Assembly: GCA_900660155.1 (NCBI GenBank)
Contig: CABFPE010000313.1
Location: 483,637 to 547,636, forward strand
Direction of reading: 5' to 3'
From: Hofstenia miamia
Lineage: Eukaryota; Xenacoelomorpha; Acoela; Hofsteniidae
DNA length: 64,000 nt
A program made the position numbers and the translations under genes. How positions within the stretch are numbered: the stretch's first letter is position 1; each line of letters begins with the position of its first letter. Below are positions 12,275-25,006 of this stretch, piece by piece. Under the pieces are notes generated by a model. That model made no database searches and was not told the DNA's origin. It worked only from the letters and a program-made list of their open reading frames with translations.

Positions 12275-12561
12275 GTATTTTCTTTTCTGAAATTCTTGTA
12301 TTTGGTGGAACATCCTACACAGGGCACCAGTTGTAGAGCCACCACTTCTAAAACCAAACTGATTGATATCCAACCAGTCGTTGTAAGGTGTTCTTATAAA
12401 TCTATCGTATACAAGACNGTATTTTCTTTTCTGAAATTCTTGTATTTGGTGGAACATCCTACACAGGGCACCAGTTGTAGAGCCACCACTTCTAAAACCA
12501 AACTGATTGATATCCAACCAGTCGTTGTAAGGTGTTTTTATAAATCTATCGTATACAAGAC
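12275..12561. repeat. 143-bp duplication across a single N (12418)
   Basis: Positions 12275-12417 and 12419-12561 match with one base difference and abut a single N. This is what a scaffolder leaves when overlapping contigs are joined without merging. Confidence 0.9.
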
Positions 12562-13015
12562 GTTCAAAGTTTCTGGACAATATTGGCGTAACAGATATTG
12601 GTCGGTAATCCTCTGGTTTCTCAGGTTGTTTAACCTTAGGAATAGGCGTGATTTTAGAGATTTTCAGATTAGCTGGGAAGATACCAGAAGAAAGGGATAA
12701 ATTGTAAATATGCGTGAGAGCAAATGTAAAATTATGTGCATTTTCTTTGAAAATCCAATAAGGCAGGCCATCGACGCCGACTGCAGATTTCTTGATTCTA
12801 CTTCAACGGGGGAAAGAACTGGGGGTTCAATTCCCGTTGTAGAGCATAACACAGATTCAACAACCGAAGTATTTGTGCAGATAGAAGAAAAATATGCGTT
12901 AATGTCATTAGCTGTAAGAGGCTGAAACTGATCAATGGTTTGATCGTCTTTTTGTGAATTTTGATTGTTTTCCACCATAGCCTTGACCCCATTTTGGATC
13001 CTCTGTTGGACCTCA

Positions 13016-13734
13016 GTGATTCAGGGATAAGAACTCGAATACTTTCGGAATATTTATCAGCTTTCTGAATATTCTTTTTCCTCAGCGCAGTATATTTTTG
13101 TTTCATTTGATATTTGATCAATGGAGTGATATAGGAAGGGTCTCTGTCGGTCAGAACGACTGTTCGGAGAGGGCAACAAAAATGATAAACATCAGTAATG
13201 TAGTCTAGGAAGGCACCCATGGCTTGAGTAGGGTCAGTGAACCTCTCAATAAACTGAAAATTCGTCTCATCCATACTCTTGTTGAATAATTCTTTGAAAC
13301 GCATTCTCTGGTCACGAAAACTGATTTTAGATTTGTTTGGGGGGAGGCAAATTTTTGGAGCACAAATAATAGCCNGTGATTCAGCGATAAGAACTCGAAT
13401 ACTTTCGGAATATTTATCAGCTTTCTGAATGTTCTTTTTCCTCAGCGCAGTATATTTTTGTTTCATTTGATATTTGATCAATGGAGTGATATAGGAAGGG
13501 TCTCTGTCGGTCAGAACGACTGTTCGGAGAGGGCAACAAAAATGATAAACATCAGTAATGTAGTCTAGGAAGGCACCCATGGCCTGAGTAGGGTCAGTGC
13601 ACCTCTCAATAAACTGAAAATTCGTCTCATCCATACTCTTGTTGAATAATTCTTTGAAACGCATTCTCTGGTCAGGAAAACTAATTTTAGATTTGTTTGG
13701 GTGGAGGCAAATTTTTGGAGCACAAATAATAGCC
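13016..13734. repeat. 359-bp duplication across a single N (13375)
   Basis: Positions 13016-13374 and 13376-13734 are near-identical, with a few substitutions that could be allelic, around a single N. Both encode the same linker between endonuclease and RT. Confidence 0.9.
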
Positions 13735-13763
13735 AAATGATCGGTCTGAAGTGTCAACCACAA

Positions 13764-16700
13764 TAATTTATGGCACTTTGCAATATGAACTGCATTTTCA
13801 ATAATGCAATGGCATCTACAATTCTGTTCTCTCTCCCGCTATATTGGGTGTTGAGTATTTAGGTGGCATTACACTAGGCATTGATATTGATATTGGTATT
13901 TTGAACTCCGATAAAACATTTGTGAATGAATTCTTAGCATTTACTCAAAAACTGCATTGCATTTAAAAGAATAAGGTTCGACATTATTTATTAGGAAATG
14001 CTATTAAATTATAACTAGAAATAAATTAAAGTACTAATTTTTTAAAAAAGGACTTTGACAACCCTCATTGAAAAAATTATTAAAGCTATTCACATGCACT
14101 ATAGGTTATTTTCTAGGAATCCAAATGTAATGCAAACTGTTATGATATTTATTAAGCTGCAAATATAGGTAACTGCATATAATACGAATGAAACAGGATA
14201 ATTACCCATGCTCCTGCTATTTCTGTTTTCTCCGCCATTTACCACTACAGTTTACATACATTAAGTCATTACAAACCAGTGCTGTTAAAGAAAACTCTCT
14301 TGCATAAATTTTATCTCCTAGGTGATCATAACGAATTTTGATTGGACAAAATATTTGAAATCGTGATGTGGTTTATTTTTCTGACTGTGCATGTTATTGC
14401 ATTATGATATCTGCTGTTTTTAATTGTTTAGTTAATGATTACTATGGAAATTATTCACATTTGGAGGATTTTCAGGTAAATAGCCTTATTTACTTTATTC
14501 AGAATATGAATTTAATTAATTTGTCTAAATATTTTCAATAAATATAGGAAGGGGGGTTGAAAATAGGTATATAAGATAATTACAAAACTATTGCAAAATT
14601 ATTTGATTCGAATTACTATTACATCAATGTCAGTATTTTGTTTTTTAGTAACAAGCATTGCTTCTAAGAATAGATTTAAAATTACAGATAACTTTCTACT
14701 TTGTAAATTGTAGTGACTTCTTTTCAGTATGTTTTTGGCGTTATCGAAGTTTGATGTTCAGTTTGCATCGACTGCTAAATCTTTACGTAATGAACAGAAA
14801 TACTGACGTTTTTGGATTTTAGTTCACAGCCTTACAATTCTATATTGCTACTACAGCTATTCTAATGCTTATTGAGACAGTTTTTCATTTCTTGAAATTT
14901 ATTTTTTGTTACAACATAGCCATGTGTAAGGGTTCTCCTGCACTTTCTAAAAATGAAAACATTTTCAAACCTTTGATACACCACCACAAACCATGATATA
15001 ACTTCAACAACGACGCTGGTCCCCCAGTGATATTTAACAAGATGCGCTGAAACACCCTCAAGTACACCAAAAAATTTAATTGAAAATGTGTGGAACTTAG
15101 CACGGTTCATTAACATTAGTTCATTAGAGTTTTTACGAAAGTCCAGATGCTTACATCGAAAATCTTTAATGGTCCCTACCTACTCCAAATTCTCCAAATA
15201 TCAATTGAAAAAGACAACCTCTAAGTTGCTTATCTTTACCTTGTTATTGTTACTTAAATTTACTGTTATTATAATTTTAAGGACTTTATTTTATTTTAAG
15301 TTATGCTTTCGTTATTCAAGACTGGTAGTGTCCGAGAACTTTTCATCACCAAGAAGTATTGCATTCCAATAAACTTCAAAATTTTCTTAGTCTAGATGAG
15401 CTTTTCCGTCTTTCTACTTAAATACATAGCATCGAACAACTTAAGTTTCAATTTGGACAGAATAACTACAAATATAATCATTAAAATAGTAATATTTTTG
15501 TTTATGTCCAAATTGTACGAGAACTTTTGCACGCCACTGTGTTTTGAATTTGACATTTTAGTAATTATTTTGGTTGAGAATATGGTCCCTCTATTGAGAT
15601 GGCCGGAGTTATTTTTATATTCCTCTACACAATTTCTTTATTATAATTAGAACTGGATTATCCAGTCGTAAACTTTCAAAATTATACTGTCAGTTTATCC
15701 GAAAATATGTTGTAAAAAGAGTTTGATCAAGTCTGGCAAATAAGTTCTCCAGAAAGTTCAAAAAGTTGGATTTCCTATTAACATCAGAAACTTAGTTATA
15801 TGGAATATGAAAACACTCATATTGCTTTTACCAAAAAACCTTTATGGTTTTGCCGTCTAATTCAATATTTAAAAAGTTAATCATTAAAAGAAACTCCATT
15901 TCTGAAATATTTGCGCTATGAAATTTGTTATAAAATGTGTATAAAACACAACATGCACATTCCACATGATTGTAATATCGTTTTCAACACAAATTCATGA
16001 TAAAACTTTTTTTAATTGAGTTATATTTTCTTCTTTGTACTTGTGCCTTGAAGCATTCATTTTCGAAGATTATGGAAACGTCCACATTGTCTAAATTGAA
16101 ATTTCGCCAATGTTTTGACTGGAAGGTAATATTTTATGCATGTAAAGACAATAGCTTGTATCACAATACAACTAAGCTCAAAGAATTTTCAAAATACACA
16201 TTCACTTCACGTTCAACAAAGATGTTGTAGATCACTTCTAAAGAATGGTAGAGAAGATGATGTGATAGATTCACCGTCGTTCAAAGTGCAAATCATTTCA
16301 GCCACGCACAATCAAGTTAAGTTATAAAGGATCACATATTCATTACCTTGGATACTTCTTATTTCACTAGTATCAATTATCGTCCGTTACTTAAAGAGCT
16401 TTTCCGAAATCTGTTTAAAAAGAAAACTGAGAAATATAAAGTGTGTACCTCCACATTTCAACAATTTCCATCCACAAATCTTCCATGAGAGTACACTCGG
16501 ACTGGTCATACGCTGCCGTAAATTGTTGTAAAAACTTCTTACTTTAAGGCAGTGTACGGTAAAGTAAGGTTTCAAGTAGGTAATTACGATTTTTACGTAG
16601 TGTTTACGGCAGTGTATGTGTTCTTCTGTAAAGTAAAATAATCAACATTGATCACAAATGAATTATTACAGTACAGTTTTTTACATAGAGCGGATAAAAA

Positions 16701-19700
16701 ATGATTTGGATTCGGTTGAAGTACTTGAATGATTTTAACGAAACAGTGATTAATTTATCTTAGAATTGAAATAGTTTATTTTTTCCTTAATGAGTGTGTG
16801 TGTCTGTGTATTATATTAGTTTTTTTATATTATTGTTTTACCTAACATTGAATATGGGCAGAGTCAATCCGTGGTATATGACTATAGTCAAATTGTGTGT
16901 AAATAATTTAGCAGTGAAAGATGTTTCCTTTCTTAGAGGAAACTATTCTAAAATGTTTAAAGTATGGGTTTTTACAAAAAAATCATACTTTATTTGTATA
17001 AAGTAATACGTTGATTGCGTACAGGATCGGATAGATCATGTATCCGTTTCTTTTTTATTGAAGCTTCTGTTCTTTCTAAAATCACAATTTTCCTCTTAGT
17101 TTTTTTGGATTCTGCGGTTTTTTATTTATACATCTATTTCCTAAAATTAAATATTCACTACAATTCAAATTTGCCATATTAATTTCTTCGGTCATCTTTT
17201 GTGGACATTGACATGGAGTGAAAGTTAAGATGTGCGACTAAGCGAAAATGAGTAGCTGGAAGCGGTTTTGTCTCAAGATTTCTTATCCATTAGTCAACTG
17301 AATGACTTTAGGTATAGGCGATTATTTCAGTTACTTAGAAGTTAAAGGTGGCCGATATACCATTGTAGTTTTTTTAGGAAGCAATAGTTTAATTCTTGTT
17401 TAATATTAATATTTTTGTTTAATATGATGAACGAAAGCTAATACCTACTTTTTGCCATAGCCGCTTAGCCGCGAAACTTGGTTAGCTATCCCGGCTATAG
17501 TTTAATTTCAAGACTGTACCCAAAACTGAGTAGACCAAGCCAATTCGGCCAATTTATATGATACTTGCCAAATGTAAAATATAGAAACTAAAAGTGGAAT
17601 AAAATTCATTGCGTTTACTTTGATTCTCATTCATTCTTATGTAATAGTCAAGCCAATTTCAACCTCACTCCAGCTCAAATTAATCCTAAACTTGTATTCT
17701 GTCTCCCGCAATGGTCTTTCCTGCTTATATATTTACAGTTGAAGAGAAATGTGTTCAGTAATAATATAAAAGCTTGATCATTATTAGTAATATTTTAGAA
17801 ATTTATTACATACCCTGCATGATTTTTACTCAAAAATATGCTATCTGCTCAAATAAGCTTATGTTTATTTGCATTGTATTTATCTGCTACTTTTTTCTTT
17901 TACATTTAGAGATGTAAAAGGGTCGATCAAGTTGAATGAAAAGAAAAATTTATCTTTAAACTATTTTAATCCTGTTTGTTTCTCGAACTTGAATTTTTAA
18001 TCGTATATATTGAAAGATATTGGGTCAACCAAAAAAATCATTCGAATGAGAAATTACGTAATATGACGTAGCTAATGGAAATGTTTTGGAAGAATTGATA
18101 AAATATCCAAGGAGGAGCTTAGCAATATAAATTAGTTATTTCACAATAAAGATCTGACGAGAGCATACTTTCATCTAATAATACAGCTTCATATTGAATG
18201 ACTTATAATACGGTTAATGCAGTTATGGAAAAGTAAGGTCCTATGTGGACACCAGTCTTGCAAATTTTTGCATACTATTAAATGATGCTTCACCATGCAT
18301 AATCAGTTTTAAAAACTTTTAAATAACTGCATGATAATCTATTTTACTCTAGTTTGGTCTGTTCTACTAAAATATTTTCCATTTAATTGCTTATACTGGA
18401 GGGTCAATATTGAGAAATAAAACCCAATGAGATTGTTCTAACTGGATGGTGCAACTCATTAACCGCAGAACTTTATTATTCTGAAAAAATTAGACTGCTC
18501 AATGTACTTCAATACTAGTAAACATTAAGATAAAATATGGTTAGATAACTCAGAGATGGTAACTTATTAAATTTGAATTTTTGACTCCTAGTACTTATTT
18601 TATATAGTAGGATTCTAAATATCTCCAGACTATAGTCACAAAACAACAGCCTCGAAAACTCCTCAACGGTTATCCTTGAACATGGTGGTCAAAATATTTT
18701 GTTACCTCGAATTTTGGCATTTGCGTAATGCTAATTTGAATTAAAAATAAGAAACTCTACACGGATTGTGCATAGCAGGTCTAGTTTTTTAATTTTAAGT
18801 GACTGCCCTTAGAAGAAAGGGCTATGGTTTCATATGTGATAACCCAAATTATCGGTTACAAACAGAGTTAAACCTCTCTAAGTTTATTTCGTGACGACTA
18901 TTTTGCAATTGATTTAAGAATATTATTCACATTGTACCGAACTCTCATTACCTTGCATAATTGTGTAGTGTGATGTAGTAAATCATTTGGATTCTCATGA
19001 AACATTCTTTTTATTATGCAACATTTCTTCTGTAAAATACACGAATCCTTATTCAAATGCAGCAAAAATTCATGAAGGAAGCAAATTGATTCGAAAAAAA
19101 AACGCTTGACGTTTCAAATTTACCTGACGTTCTGAATTACCCTATCTTAGACATTTTGGGATTCCATTTAAATTAGTTATTTATACGCCCAATGTTTTTC
19201 TAATAAACTGTTTTGGATTTTTTGGAAAACATTAACAAAATACGCCAGTTTTTGGAATCTTTTGATATTCGTTTTGGCAAAGATTGCACTTTAATTTCAT
19301 ATAATATGATTTAAATTTACGGTATTTTGCATAGTTATAATAATAAATTTCTAGATTAATCGCTTTTGTCAAACTATTACTTTTACATCTATTTATTGTT
19401 TGAACAATTTCTTACATAAACGCTTAGAGTTCAGCAAAGTATGGTTAAGCCTAGAATTACGTATCGTCCACTGCTTCTATGTAATAATAATTGCATATGT
19501 TCACTCCATTTTATAAACTAATTATTAGGAGGAAATATACGTCGCAAAAGCGATGTCATGCCCCAACCCTCATAAAATGTTGTTTGCTGCTCCTTCGGTA
19601 TGTTTAACCAATTCCAAAAAAGCTTAAGCGCTTTTGTTTGTAAAAAAATCACTTTAAAGCCAAGCCTGTTGACATTAATTTTGAACTAGACATTGTGTTT

Positions 19701-20107
19701 AGTGATTAACAGTAGAAATACCATTACTCCCTGAGATTCATTTTACATGTAACTTTTCAATTAAAACATTATGTAAAAGCGTGAGAAAAATTGTACTTAT
19801 GGAAATTCAAATGGATTATCAATATATTTTTGTAAGTGCATATACCTGCAGTTGTTTTAAATGAATGCATGTTCAAGTAAACCAAATTTTAACTTGAGTC
19901 ATTTTTGACACATTTGGTATTTCTAGTATTAAGTGGAGACCAGTCTCTTTAGAAAACTGATATAGAGTGGGTTTGCGCATTTGTAGCCAATATAACCGTT
20001 GTGAGATTATATAATCATAGTTCTAGCATTACAAATAATAATAATAATATTTTAATATAATTGTACCATATAAACAAATATAAAACGTTTTATAAATCAA
20101 ATGTGAG
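13764..20107. other. Long AT-rich intergenic stretch without a supported gene
   Basis: Open frames are short and hydrophobic or low in complexity, with no recognisable domain. Minor structure is present: an 11-bp perfect inverted repeat (15449-15459 with 15505-15515), a small hairpin near 17455-17503, and a MITE-like patch around 16500-16640 rich in GGCAGTGTA and AGTAAGGT motifs that resembles 28177-28300. Confidence 0.55.
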
Positions 20108-20752
20108 CTATGGTTGAATTCTGACTTTCTTTAAATATTTGTTACTGTTAAAGAACATTTTAACTACAAATATTTGGGTTAGTGACGCTGAAATAATTAA
20201 AAGAGCATTCCATGCAGACCAAAACTGCACTCTTGACCGCAGATTTTCTGCAAAATCCTTAGAATTGGCCTCTTTTAATCGATAGTGACGTTGAACAGCT
20301 TGAACTAAATGCATTCCTTCATTTATATTTTCCAGTGCTTGATGAGAATAAGTACGCACAACATAGGTATCATCTAATGCCTGTTCTTTAAGCGTTTCTA
20401 CTGCTCTCGGTGTTATCATAAGAAATACAGTTTTAGCTGCAAACCATGAAAATGTATTATTAAAGCAAAATTGATAAGTACCTTCACTTACTTCTAACAT
20501 CATTGTATTTGATCTACTTCTTTTTTCCTTTATTAAATATTGTCCGCCTGGATTTTTGATATAAGCATCTATGTCTCTATTTCCACCTTTTATTACATCA
20601 TACATAAACAAATATTTTATGTTTGAAGCATGTGTCAGGTTAAATTCTTGATAAATACATTCAGAGCTATCTGGCAGAATCTCGAAAGTTATTTCATCCT
20701 GAATTGAGAAAACGAGTTGTAAAATAAACACTATTAACACGGTGAAATACAT
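20108..20752 (-). CDS. p24/TMED family cargo receptor (GOLD domain), single exon
   Basis: The 214-residue product has an N-terminal signal peptide (about residues 1-16), a GOLD domain (about 20-115), a helical luminal region, a transmembrane helix (about 180-198) and a 17-residue cytoplasmic tail. The two conserved cysteines expected to form the GOLD disulphide are present (SECIYQEF near 32 and FCFNN near 96). GTYQFCFNN, NLRSRVQFWSAWN before the membrane helix, and an FF pair just after it are typical of the family. p24 proteins cycle between ER and Golgi in COPII/COPI vesicles and select cargo. I chose the ATG at 20752 because it directly precedes the hydrophobic signal; the frame stays open upstream without another ATG. 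No intron is visible. The subfamily is unresolved; the tail lacks a strict KKXX end. Confidence 0.88.
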   Translation of the reverse strand: MYFTVLIVFILQLVFSIQDEITFEILPDSSECIYQEFNLTHASNIKYLFMYDVIKGGNRDIDAYIKNPGGQYLIKEKRSRSNTMMLEVSEGTYQFCFNNTFSWFAAKTVFLMITPRAVETLKEQALDDTYVVRTYSHQALENINEGMHLVQAVQRHYRLKEANSKDFAENLRSRVQFWSAWNALLIISASLTQIFVVKMFFNSNKYLKKVRIQP

Positions 20753-23700
20753 TGATATAATGTTAAGTTTGTATGTCACACATTTTTGTACAATCTGTTA
20801 TTAGGACATTCAAATTTACATTATTTATTGAATTGCACCTGTGTCTCTAAGGCTTATCTACTATTTATAAAACACGTTGCGTAATACAATGTAATGTAAT
20901 TTTTTCATCTGTTTTGTTAACTTTAAACGTTTAGTTATAACTATGTTCGTAGTAGAGTCGTTCATAGGATATTTATAAAAAATCTAGGTACGGTTCTTCT
21001 ACAAAACGTCATCCCTATTGTTCTAAATATTAGGAAACAGTATTTTTACAGTAATATATTATTAAAAACCGTGAATGCTAAGTTTGGTTAGGCCCATGAA
21101 AATGTGTTTTCTTGAATATGTTTCTTACTTCTATTTTTACTAAGTTTATTTACTGAAGTTCCCACACATACTTAAACGTATCACAAATTTCGTTGGTTAT
21201 CCAGGTGCTTTGCCTCTTAAAAGTTTGAATTAACGTTTGTTTATATTGATCAGAAAGCTTGAGAGACTGAGGTTCTTCATTGCTATAACTATGGAATTTG
21301 TTCATGCAATTTTTAGTTCCTGCTAAATCTTTTTAATTGTTTTACCTTATTACTAATGGATAAGGATAATTTGCATAACTTTCCTGAAAAGCTGTATGCC
21401 GGCACATTTAAATTAATGCCCATTTTTTCATTAGCTAAAATTATTTCTTTATTTTTCAGTTTGGTATAACAAAGTTGAGTATCTAAGAAACTTATAATAA
21501 AATCAACACACTCAAATTGAAAACTTAAACCCAGCCCATGTCCATCTCTGAGAAGTACATTGTAGTGCATAACCCAATTATTTGCAAACTTGAAACCACA
21601 AATCAACAGAGAGCAAAGGCAATTAATTCAAGTTTGTAGTACAAATTTTGAAGAATGCAATTTTTTAGGAATTGAAGTTAATTGAAAGATAGCGTTGTTA
21701 TGATTCATTTTCATTGAAGCATTAGTTTTGTATTATACCAAAGATTATGAAAAACTTCAGGAATACATAATAGCTGAATCTCTTTTACTGATATTATCCG
21801 TATAACTTTAACTTTACATTAATTCAATTTAGCATGTCATTTGAACAGAAATTATTGATGATACCATTCTTTATTATTATTATAAATATCGGAGTGCGTT
21901 ATTATCTTCATTCCTCTTCTAAAATGTATAAATTGCAAATTCAAATTTGTTATCAATTTCTCTTAAGCGCACCAAAAATACGTTTTACTGTAACAATAGG
22001 TTTTCACTGTCTGATGATTATCATTTTTTTATCAGTGTTAGGGATTGACTTGCTCTTTGAAATGCACAATATTGATATCGGATTCGTCGGATTTTAATGG
22101 TGTCGGATGTAGATAGCAACTGCATGATCACTGATCACCGAATTTGAATCATGCTTTTCGAATTGTCTAGCTTACACAGCGATTTTGTTTATTTGCAGAC
22201 TGGAGAATGTTCAGATTTTATGTTAAAGCGTAAGCTTTTTAGAGGAAAAATGGTTGTTCGAGATATCTTAGTAAATTCGCACGTTTTTTCTTACCAAATA
22301 ATTATTGCTATTATTTCGTTTTTTCGAAGTTCTCTCAGTATTGAATTCATCAGTAAATAAAAGAGATCGGATTCTTCTGTTAACTTGCAGAAATGAAGCT
22401 CTTAATATCAGATAATGACCTGCAAAATTGTTTTATTATTAGGGCATCGCTCATCTCACACGATCCTTGATAGTAATATTTTGCGTATTCGCTCCTGATG
22501 TAAAAGCCGTGTAAACTTAGACTAGTACTATTTCTATTGAGTTGTGAAATACAGATATAAAGATAAAATACTATGGTGTAGCAACATTTGCTCTGTATTT
22601 AATGCATAACTCTCTTTATACAATCGACTTAGCCCAAACTATCTTAGCTATTTTTAAAAACTTTAATAATTTGTTCAAAAAATGTTAAATGCTTATAAAT
22701 CATAAACTAATATAGATATCTAAAATCTGAAAAAACCACAAAATAGAACATTGCTGCATCTGACTTTTCGCACAGTGTGTCCTGGAATGACCGGAAATGG
22801 TTTATTTACAAAAAAACGAAATATTTGAAGTTTGTTGTTGCTGCTATGGATTTTTGACGGCTTTATTATCTGAACATCAGATATGGGAAGAATTTGAATG
22901 TTTTGACAATCATAGTATAAAATATTGAAATATAGTTAAGATTTTCACGTGCTTCTGTCAGAAAAATATTTTTGGCACAAATTTTCACCATAAATCTGAG
23001 CACATGTACCCATAGATATCTTAATTACCAAGGATTTTCGGAACTCTTAATAGGTTTGGAGAAAAGTATTCAACCATTTGCGCAAAAGCGAGTTTAACCA
23101 TATTGTCGCACTCCAATAAGGGTTATGGCGTATGGCATTAAAGTGTGCGTATTATTTTCTCATTGTTTATTTTGCTCTTGGAAGTATTTTCCAAGTTTCG
23201 TTGCTATCGTATAGAGAACGTAATTGCTGTGCTTCCTGGGCAATGTCCGCATTAATTCTAATAAATTGAAATGAAGTGCAAGGATTTATAAATTTCACAT
23301 ATTTTTGCTGTTACCTTTTTTGTCAAACAGTATACATAAGTATATAATCTTATCGCTATGACTTTTGAAATGTAAGAAATTTGTTACTATTGGCATTCGT
23401 ATGGGAGCGTTGCTACTTGTAATTGATAACACGGAAATTGTATTAAGTTAGAAAATTGTAATTTTGACTTTTAGTGCAGAATATTTGTTATTTTAACGAA
23501 TTTTCTGCCACAATATAATCGCTGCTTCCATGTAAATGTCGTAATAAAGGCTCTTTTCTTCAATCCTGGCTATATACAATGCTTTCCAGTTGTTCACTTT
23601 GACTAATTTTACTAAATCTAATGCCTTATCTTGTCTTTAATGTACTATAATTCCATTTACGTTCTATGACAACATAATACCCTGCCTCTTTAATTCAATA

Positions 23701-24659
23701 TTTCCCATTCACCATTAAAGTCTAGATTTAATGCTTTTTGATAAACTTTTAAATTTTCTTCCAGTAATTACAATGTTGTCACAAATTATACGATTGTTAA
23801 ACTTTTTGTTACATAGGACATTACATATTGTAAATTATTCTCCAGGAGTCCATATAATGCATGATTACAATTGTTGTATTTCAAATGCATTTTGATGGCT
23901 TTATAAAAAAATGAAATTATGACTTGTATTTTCAGATTACAAACATCTATTTCTGTTCGGCTTGCCTTTGCATCCTATAATGTACCAGTAACTGATAAAC
24001 AATTTTAATCATTAAGCATTTGCATGCTTACGCCAATTCATTAGGTTAATCAACTTCGTGAAAACTCAAGGTATGTGTAGACTTATTGCTTAGCTTTAAT
24101 TTTGTTCCTCTAGTTTTCTTAGCCTATTCAATAAATTTACTGGATAAGTGATTGTATTTGAATAACAGCTGTATATAATGTCCCTAATTTAATATGAAGT
24201 TATATTCATTACATTTCTGCATAATTTTTTGGGTCTGAAATTTTTCTCATCATTAAAATAGTTCTTTTCTGAACTTTTTTAATTGACTGAGTTTAAAATG
24301 ATAAAGTTAAATATTCTAAGGCTAGAATATTTTGGCGTGAATTTTTACTCTCAACCGTTTAAAATTCTACTGCGAGTTTGGTAAATTAGAAATACTGCTA
24401 CTTAAGGCATTTGTTATAAAATGATTTTTTCCTAGGAATGTCATGCTGTAACTTACTTATGTGATTCTGAGGCATTTATTGCTGTATATTATTTTTTTCA
24501 ATTCTATTCGAATGATTAATTTCTGAAATTTTACTCTTTATGCTTGAAATCCTTCTCTTTATTTTTGAAATCGTTTGTGAAAGTCCCTATAGTTTTTTGT
24601 GAATATGCGGACTTTATCTTCACTTTCACCTAATCTTTATATTAATAATATAATTTAAG
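20753..24659. other. AT-rich intergenic DNA, no gene seen
   Basis: The minus-strand frame 21313-21606 and the plus-strand frames 21834-22097 and 22151-22360 show no recognisable domain and probably arose by chance. I see no terminal repeats. Confidence 0.5.
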
Positions 24660-24667
24660 CTATATGA

Positions 24668-24998
24668 TAGTGGTGTGCGGGCTGACCCAATACCCGCGGG
24701 CTCGGGCGGGCCACGGGCTGGCATAGAGAAGAAAAGATAAAAGTATTGTATGTCTATTCTGTTTACTATATCGCAAAACACAATATCTCTGTTTACAATT
24801 CTGTTTGCTAAATCTCAAATCTACCACAGGTAAACTTAACAGTTGAGTGAACAGTTGATAATGATGTTTTTATTGGATCTGAAGTAATTTACAGGTACAT
24901 AATGAAATCACGCTCGGGTGGGCCACGGGCGAGCTCAGTGTTGAACTGCGGGCGCGGGTAGGCCGGGGCCGAAAAAATCAGCGGTCCGCACATCACTA
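24668..24998. mobile_element. Non-autonomous hAT-like MITE with TSD
   Basis: The ends are inverted repeats: TAGTGGTGTGCGGGCTG on the left and TAGTGATGTGCGGACCG as the complement of the right (13 of 17 match). The flanks are CTATATGA (24660-24667) and CTATGTGA (24999-25006), an 8-bp duplication with one mismatch, as expected for hAT. Both subterminal regions are strikingly GC-rich, with repeated GGGCCACGGGC motifs, while the core is AT-rich. There is no coding capacity. Confidence 0.85.
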
Positions 24999-25006
24999 CT
25001 ATGTGA

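Larger units (their letters stand above)
12078..13763 (-). pseudogene. Second CR1-like non-LTR element: endonuclease end, linker and RT fingers
   Basis: On the minus strand, the protein begins near 13763 with LQTDHLAIICAPKICL, the SDH-type end of an AP endonuclease. The linker VVLTDRDPSYITPLIK follows, then the RT block ISKITPIPKVKQPEKPEDYR, SVTPILSRNFERLVYDRF, NQFGFRSGGSTTGALCRMF and FSLDLSKAFDRVPHDF (motif A) before it runs into the gap. The 5' end is truncated inside the endonuclease. A frame change lies near 12970. Two single-N joins (12418, 13375) each duplicate part of the gene, so the apparent repeats are probably not in the genome. Confidence 0.88.

Noticed and set aside
11065-12580. 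Long open frames across the N run
   Set aside because: They are open only because N cannot encode a stop; only the flanking real sequence was used.
15329-15530. MITE suggested by CGAGAACTTTT near 15330 and 15517
   Set aside because: The motifs are in direct, not inverted, orientation, and no target duplication was found; only the internal 11-bp inverted repeat is certain.
15088-17006. Several 60-95 codon hydrophobic frames that could be membrane proteins
   Set aside because: Composition follows the T-rich DNA; no conserved motif, clear start context or splice pattern.
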